From positions 1 through 12,159 of the forward strand of contig JBOFIR010000055.1 of assembly GCA_051650265.1 (NCBI GenBank): a DNA stretch of 12,159 nucleotides, given 5' to 3'. The notes under the pieces were generated by a model. That model was not told the DNA's origin and ran no database searches. It was given only the letters and a program-made list of their open reading frames with translations. Position 1 is the first letter of the stretch, and the number at the start of each line of letters is the position of its first letter. Shown in pieces: positions 8,043-12,159 of this stretch. The position numbers were made by a program, and so were the translations under genes. The DNA comes from JBOFEH01 sp051650265 (GTDB lineage Bacteria; Bacillota; Clostridia; Lachnospirales; Cellulosilyticaceae).

Positions 8043-8803
8043 TAGCAGTAAAAAAAATAAGTAAGGCCTATCAAGGTAAAAAAGTGGTGGATTCGATTTC
8101 ATTCCAAATTCCAAATCGGGCAGTCACCTCTTTTATTGGGCCAAATGGTGCAGGAAAAAGTACAATTTTATCTATGATTTGTAAGGTGTTAAAAAAAGAT
8201 GAAGGTGAAGGTGAAGTATGGATTGATGGTAAAGAGATTGGTGAATGGCGAATTGAGGATCTTGCTAAAAAGGTAGCCTTCCTGCGGCAGTCTCATGCTA
8301 TGACCATGCGCCTGAGTGTCGAGGAACTTGTAGCTTTTGGAAGGTTTCCCTATTCAGCAGGAAGATTGACAGCAAAAGATCAGGAGAAGATTGAAGAAGC
8401 CTTAGTTTATATGGAACTTGATACAATTAGAGAGAAGTACCTTGATGAATTAAGTGGTGGTCAGCGTCAAAGGGCTTATATTGCGATGGTAATCGCACAA
8501 GATACCGAATATATATTGCTTGATGAGCCCCTTAATAATCTAGATATCAAGCATAGTGTACAGATTATGAAGATTTTACGCCGTCTTGTAGACGAACTTG
8601 GAAAAACTGTAGTGATCGTAATCCATGATATTAATTTCGCAGCATTTTACTCAGACTACATATTGGCTTTAAAAGGCGGTAACGAAGCGCACTTGGACAA
8701 AGTGGACGCAATTGTTACAAGTGAGCGTATGTCCAAGCTCTATGATGTACCATGCCAGATCATGGATGTGGCATGTAAAAAAATGTGTATGTATTATCAA
8801 TAA
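8039..8803 (+). CDS. yclP: siderophore ABC transporter ATP-binding protein (YclP-like)
   Basis: Cytoplasmic ATPase of the ferric-siderophore importer, 254 residues, the usual length for the FepC/FhuC/YclP group. All nucleotide-binding motifs are intact: Walker A GPNGAGKST at 34-42, Q-loop in the LRQSH segment near residue 84, ABC signature LSGGQRQR starting at 138, Walker B YILLDEP with Asp162-Glu163, and switch His196 in VIHDINFA. It starts with an ATGA overlap on the permease gene, with AAGGAGG at 8025-8031 seven bases upstream. Two oddities: a short GEGE insertion-like repeat at residues 55-59 after the first beta-strand region, and a tail with three cysteines in the last 16 residues (CQIMDVACKKMCMYYQ). 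It is followed 26 bases later by the binding-protein gene. Confidence 0.95.
   Translation: MIAVKKISKAYQGKKVVDSISFQIPNRAVTSFIGPNGAGKSTILSMICKVLKKDEGEGEVWIDGKEIGEWRIEDLAKKVAFLRQSHAMTMRLSVEELVAFGRFPYSAGRLTAKDQEKIEEALVYMELDTIREKYLDELSGGQRQRAYIAMVIAQDTEYILLDEPLNNLDIKHSVQIMKILRRLVDELGKTVVIVIHDINFAAFYSDYILALKGGNEAHLDKVDAIVTSERMSKLYDVPCQIMDVACKKMCMYYQ
8201..8216 (+). repeat. tandem GAAGGT hexamer in yclP
   Basis: The unit GAAGGT occurs twice and is followed by a partial third copy (GAAG), encoding Glu-Gly-Glu-Gly-Glu (residues 55-59) just before VWIDGK. Relatives usually have a single Glu-Gly-Glu here, so one unit may be a replication-slippage duplication; it keeps the frame. Confidence 0.5.
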
Positions 8804-8829
8804 CGAGAAAAAAGATAGGAGAAAATAGA

Positions 8830-9807
8830 ATGAAACAAATTAAAAAAGTATTTGCATTAATGTTAGTAGGGATGATGGGTGTTGTAGGTGTAGGATGTAG
8901 CCAAACGAAGGATGAAACAGCTCAAGGAGCAGCATCATCACAGACACAAGAAACATTGAGGATCACACATGAATATGGTGAGGTAGAGGTGCCTAAAAAC
9001 CCTACTTCTGTAGCGGTAACAGATTTTGGCATATTGGATACGATGCAAGCATTAGGTGTAGAAGCGGTAACGGGGGTTCCGCAAGATACCAGCTCAATCC
9101 CACAGTATTTAGAAGCTTATATGGGGACGGCGTATACCAATATTGGTGGGCTCAAAGAGCCGAATTTTGAAGTGCTCTACGAGCTTGCCCCACAAGTTAT
9201 CTTTATATCAGGGAGGCAGGCAGATCAATATGAAGAGTTGAGCCGTATTGCACCAGTTATTTATATGACAGTAGATAATAATGATTACAAAAGTTCTTTA
9301 GAAAAAAATGTAACCCTTTTAGGTGATTTATTTGGGAAGGAAAAAGAGGCGAAAGCCTTAATGAACAACTTTAATGAGCAAGTAGAAGAAGTAAGGACAT
9401 TGGCTACAGAAAAGAATGCAACGGGGCTGATCGCAATGGTTAATAAGGGTGAGGTGAGTGTATTTGGAGCAAACTCACGTTTTGGATTGCTACACAACAC
9501 ATTAGGTATTACACCAGCAGATGACAGTATTGATGCGTCAACACATGGACAAGTGGTAACTTTTGAATACCTTCTGAAAGTGAATCCCGAGTACTTCTTT
9601 GTAGTGGATCGTCAAGCGGTTGTATCTGGAGATGGGGAAGCTGGAAGCACTGCAAAAGAGATACTAAGTAATAGCTTAGTGAATAAGATGAAGGCTGCAC
9701 AGGAAGGGCGTATCATATACCTTGATCCAGTCGCATGGTATATCTCACCAGGTGGCGTGCAGGCAGCACATACAATGGTTCAAGAAATAAAAGAGGCACT
9801 TAACTAA
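8830..9807 (+). CDS. yclQ: ferric-siderophore substrate-binding lipoprotein (YclQ-like)
   Basis: Extracellular lipid-anchored receptor that captures ferric siderophore for the permease pair; 325 residues. The ATG at 8830 has AGGAG (8817-8821) 8 bases upstream and gives a textbook lipoprotein signal: Lys-rich start, hydrophobic core, and VVGVGC with the lipidated Cys23, followed by a Ser/Gln/Thr-rich linker. An in-frame ATG at 8785 lies inside yclP, would put charged residues ahead of the signal, and is rejected. The mature part is a class III (BtuF-like) periplasmic-binding domain close to Bacillus YclQ and Campylobacter CeuE. Arg129 (SGRQAD), Arg217 (NSRFG) and Arg261 (VDRQA) match the catecholate-binding arginine triad; His239 (STHGQ) and Tyr304 (AWY) match the CeuE pair that coordinates iron of tetradentate catecholates. 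It is the last gene of the Fur-controlled operon. The ligand is probably a catecholate such as petrobactin or a bis-catechol breakdown product; the exact one is not determinable. Confidence 0.94.
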   Translation: MKQIKKVFALMLVGMMGVVGVGCSQTKDETAQGAASSQTQETLRITHEYGEVEVPKNPTSVAVTDFGILDTMQALGVEAVTGVPQDTSSIPQYLEAYMGTAYTNIGGLKEPNFEVLYELAPQVIFISGRQADQYEELSRIAPVIYMTVDNNDYKSSLEKNVTLLGDLFGKEKEAKALMNNFNEQVEEVRTLATEKNATGLIAMVNKGEVSVFGANSRFGLLHNTLGITPADDSIDASTHGQVVTFEYLLKVNPEYFFVVDRQAVVSGDGEAGSTAKEILSNSLVNKMKAAQEGRIIYLDPVAWYISPGGVQAAHTMVQEIKEALN

Positions 9808-9865
9808 TATATATTACTTAAAAAAGTAAATTTGAAACCAGAAAAATAATTGCATCATTCAAGAA

Positions 9866-9903
9866 GCCCTCTGGAAGCTTAGCAAGCTAAGTTTCCAGAG
9901 GGC
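9866..9903 (+). other. 18-bp stem-loop without U-tract after yclQ
   Basis: GCCCTCTGGAAGCTTAGC (9866-9883) pairs with 9886-9903 over 18 positions, with one G-U pair and a minimal AA loop (in practice a CAAG tetraloop). The next bases are CTAAATATT, with no T-run, so it is not a standard terminator on the + strand; on the - strand it is followed by TTCTTG, only moderately T-rich. It lies 58 bases after the importer operon and about 100 bases before the glycyl radical enzyme gene. It may end or stabilise the ycl transcript. The rest of the gap (9808-10003) holds a weak 6-bp hairpin (9814-9829) and no promoter I find convincing. Confidence 0.7.
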
Positions 9904-10003
9904 CTAAATATTAATAAGCTTAACTACTTAATTTAGGGTTTAAAAGAAATGATTAAAGCATATGGATTGAATAAAGAATAAAGTTGAGTGAAGGTGATAA
10001 GAT

Positions 10004-12159
10004 ATGGAGCAATTAAAGAAAAAGAGAGAGAGACTGATAGAAGAAACACTTGATAGCTTACGTAACAAACCCATTAAAAGTACGATGTTTGAGCGTATTG
10101 TCTGTATGGATGAGGCAGATCAGCTGCTTGAAGATGAGCCGCAGCCTCTGAAACTTGGAAAGGGGCTAGGGTATATCTTAGCAAATTGTAGTCTACCTGT
10201 ATCACCAGATGATATTTTACTGGGGCGTATAGAAGAAGTCGTACCAAATGAGGTACAAGAACACTATCTAACGGACTTTCAGATGAGGTTTCACGGCGCC
10301 ATGCGACCGGATTGGTTAGTAGATGGTGGTCATATAACATTGAGCTGGGAAACTTTGCTGAAGATTGGTCTAGGAGGCTATATTCAAGAAGCGAAGGAGA
10401 GCTTGGCAAGACATATACAGGAGGATGCACCTCAGGAGAAATGTGATTTTATTCAAGGGATGATCCTTGTCTATCAGGCCTACCAAAACTACATAGGACG
10501 TTATGCGAAAGCGGCACGTAAACAAGGGCTAGAAAAACTAGCTCAAATGAGTGAACATATTGCACAAGAGCCACCCAGAACTTTTTATGAGGCTATGCAG
10601 CTGATGCTCTTTGTTGGGCATGTCTATTCTGTCTATGCCAGTATTAATTCGACCCTAACGTATGGCCGCATGGATGATATATTGTTGCCGTACTATATGC
10701 GCGACCTGGAAGAGGGACTTATGACACGTGAGGAAGCAGGGTGGATCATTGAAGATTTCTACTGTAAAAATAATCTCATACTTGGGCGAGGAGAACACCA
10801 GCTCAGTGGGGATGAGGCAACAGATACAGGATGGTTTAGAAATCCAACATACGATACACCACAATATATTGTGTTAGGTGGTTATAGCAATCAGCACGAT
10901 CATGTGAATAACCCGCTGACAGCACTTTTTGTAAGATGCATTCATCCACGTTTTGAAAATCCTTTTATTGTGTTTCGGTATACAAAGGATATTAACAAAG
11001 AAGTATGGCATACGCTGTGCGAGCGTATAAGGGAAAATGCCTCTATCATGATTTATAATGATGAGAATCAAATCCCTTCTATGATCAAGGCGGGGTTTGA
11101 TTACGCGGATTGTATAGACTACACGATGCATGGCTGTAACTGGCCAGATATCCCAGGGAAATATGCACAGATTCTTTACAGTAGTTGTCTTATGGTCAAT
11201 CGCATCATGACGATCCTTATGGATGGCAGTCAAAAGTTAAAACAAGAATATGATTCAATTGATGTACTCTATGAGACATTATTTGAAGGATATCGTGAGG
11301 AGATGTCAGAGGTCGCAAAAAACTACCGGAAGATTAAAGCAGCGTTTCCAAAGCGCCTTTCGACGCGTCTGAGTTGCATAGATTGCTTTACAGATGGGAC
11401 TATAGCATCTGGGAAAGATATCTATAGCGGCGCGGCTAAGTATGCAGTACTTTACAATGTGGTACGTAATATAGGGACTGCTACGGATATGATGGCTGCG
11501 CTTGATCAGGTGGTCTATACAGATCATAAAGCAACGTTGTCTGAAATGGTAGAAGCTTTAAAGCATAACTTTGAAGGGTATGAAGACTTACGGCGTGCAT
11601 GTCTTAATGCACCGAAGTATGGTACGGATCATACTTTTGCAGACGCTCATGCAAGAAGACTTATGAAAGGATTTACAGATATAGTAGAGGAAGCCTCTAT
11701 CAATGAAGTCGGTGTGAAAGATATGTTGGCCTTCAATATTACTACCACAGATATGTGGCATATTGCAGAAGGTAGGCAAATGATGGCAACCCCTGATGGG
11801 AGGCTAGCAGGCGAGCCCTTTAGTGAAAATCTCTCACCTACTGCAGGGGCGAGAAATAATGGATTGACAGCCTTGCTCAGATCAGTGGCACAGCTACCGC
11901 TAGAGAATGTTCATGCAGGGGCTTTCAACTTAAGGTTACAACCAGATTGGATTAAGGGCGATGAGGGACTGCGTTTACTTGAAATTGTGCTACAAACTTA
12001 CTTTGAAGAAGGTGGGATGCAGGTTCAGGTAACTGTGGCTGATACGCACACGCTTCTGGATGCACAACTGCATCCAGAGAACTATCGAGATTTGATGGTA
12101 AGAATCACAGGATATAGTGCTGCTTTTGTAGATATGAGTAAAAAAGCACAAGATGAGTT
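10004..12159 (+). CDS. glycyl radical enzyme of unassigned substrate, 3'-truncated by window edge
   Basis: A glycyl radical enzyme (pyruvate formate-lyase-like superfamily), which uses a backbone glycyl radical, installed by a radical-SAM activase, to make a cysteine thiyl radical that attacks the substrate; strictly anaerobic and cytoplasmic. The frame is open for 718 codons to the edge. By analogy with relatives only about 7-15 residues are missing. AAGGTG at 9991-9996, 7 bases before the ATG, supports the start. The PFL-like barrel covers roughly residues 1-590. The glycine-radical domain follows, with TPDGR at 596-600 and RITGYSAAF carrying radical Gly703. The active cysteine is Cys378, in HGCNWPDIPG. 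That motif lacks both the Cys-Cys of pyruvate formate-lyase and the Gly-Cys-Val-Glu of dehydratases, choline lyase and related lyases, so automatic labels such as formate acetyltransferase would be unsafe. The Cys-Gly spacing (325) is normal, while the N-terminal half is about 50 residues shorter than in glycerol dehydratase. An activase gene is expected nearby, outside the window. Confidence 0.93.
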   Translation, partial: MEQLKKKRERLIEETLDSLRNKPIKSTMFERIVCMDEADQLLEDEPQPLKLGKGLGYILANCSLPVSPDDILLGRIEEVVPNEVQEHYLTDFQMRFHGAMRPDWLVDGGHITLSWETLLKIGLGGYIQEAKESLARHIQEDAPQEKCDFIQGMILVYQAYQNYIGRYAKAARKQGLEKLAQMSEHIAQEPPRTFYEAMQLMLFVGHVYSVYASINSTLTYGRMDDILLPYYMRDLEEGLMTREEAGWIIEDFYCKNNLILGRGEHQLSGDEATDTGWFRNPTYDTPQYIVLGGYSNQHDHVNNPLTALFVRCIHPRFENPFIVFRYTKDINKEVWHTLCERIRENASIMIYNDENQIPSMIKAGFDYADCIDYTMHGCNWPDIPGKYAQILYSSCLMVNRIMTILMDGSQKLKQEYDSIDVLYETLFEGYREEMSEVAKNYRKIKAAFPKRLSTRLSCIDCFTDGTIASGKDIYSGAAKYAVLYNVVRNIGTATDMMAALDQVVYTDHKATLSEMVEALKHNFEGYEDLRRACLNAPKYGTDHTFADAHARRLMKGFTDIVEEASINEVGVKDMLAFNITTTDMWHIAEGRQMMATPDGRLAGEPFSENLSPTAGARNNGLTALLRSVAQLPLENVHAGAFNLRLQPDWIKGDEGLRLLEIVLQTYFEEGGMQVQVTVADTHTLLDAQLHPENYRDLMVRITGYSAAFVDMSKKAQDE

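Noticed and set aside
8191..8198. A-run in yclP (and an 8-base A-run at 8050-8057) as a programmed frameshift or phase-variation site
   Set aside because: The full-length frame is intact with all ATPase motifs, no downstream stem-loop stimulates slippage, and short A-runs are common in such AT-rich genes.
8785..8829. Earlier in-frame ATG for the binding lipoprotein, inside the end of yclP
   Set aside because: It would place a charged 15-residue extension before a clean lipoprotein signal; the ATG at 8830 has its own AGGAG at proper distance.
10074..11779. Several minus-strand open frames of 63-119 codons opposite the glycyl radical enzyme gene
   Set aside because: The + strand frame is open through the whole region with strong family motifs; the minus frames lack ribosome binding sites and recognisable domains, so they are shadows.

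Overview
This is a stretch of moderately low-GC DNA from what looks like an anaerobic Bacillota, probably a clostridial (Lachnospirales-like) gut or fermentative organism. The grounds are strong AAGGAG-type ribosome binding sites before every complete gene, hairpin plus U-tract terminators, a Bacillus-type Fur operator, an oxygen-sensitive glycyl radical enzyme, and a Bacillus YclNOPQ-type siderophore importer. The genus is inference only. All eight genes that I accept lie on the + strand; there are no RNA genes, insertion sequences or CRISPR arrays that I can see.

Layout: (1) positions 1-2763 hold the 3' part of a GH38 alpha-mannosidase gene that begins upstream of the window, ended by a hairpin terminator. 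(2) 3032-4465 is aspartate ammonia-lyase (aspA), alone between its own weak promoter and a terminator. (3) 4656-6023 is a MATE-family exporter, also a single transcription unit with a clear -10 box and a perfect 20-bp terminator. (4) 6076-9807 is a Fur-type iron-regulated operon for a catecholate-siderophore ABC importer: two permeases, ATPase and lipoprotein receptor (yclN-yclO-yclP-yclQ). Its promoter begins one base after the MATE terminator and carries two operators 30 bp apart. (5) After a strong stem-loop lacking a U-tract, 10004 to the right edge holds a glycyl radical enzyme that is almost complete (718 codons, probably lacking only the last few residues).

How they work together: the four ycl genes form one machine. 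The lipoprotein captures ferric siderophore outside the membrane, the two permeases form the channel and the ATPase drives it. No siderophore biosynthesis gene is present here, so scavenging of foreign siderophores is plausible. Mannosidase, AspA and the exporter are separate units with no evident shared pathway.

The most interesting item is the glycyl radical enzyme. Its radical domain is canonical, but the thiyl cysteine lies in a Gly-Cys-Asn-Trp-Pro motif instead of the Gly-Cys-Val-Glu of eliminating members or the Cys-Cys of pyruvate formate-lyase, so its substrate cannot be assigned. I do not see a whole new multi-gene system in this window; the rest is well-known gene content with some neat regulatory detail.
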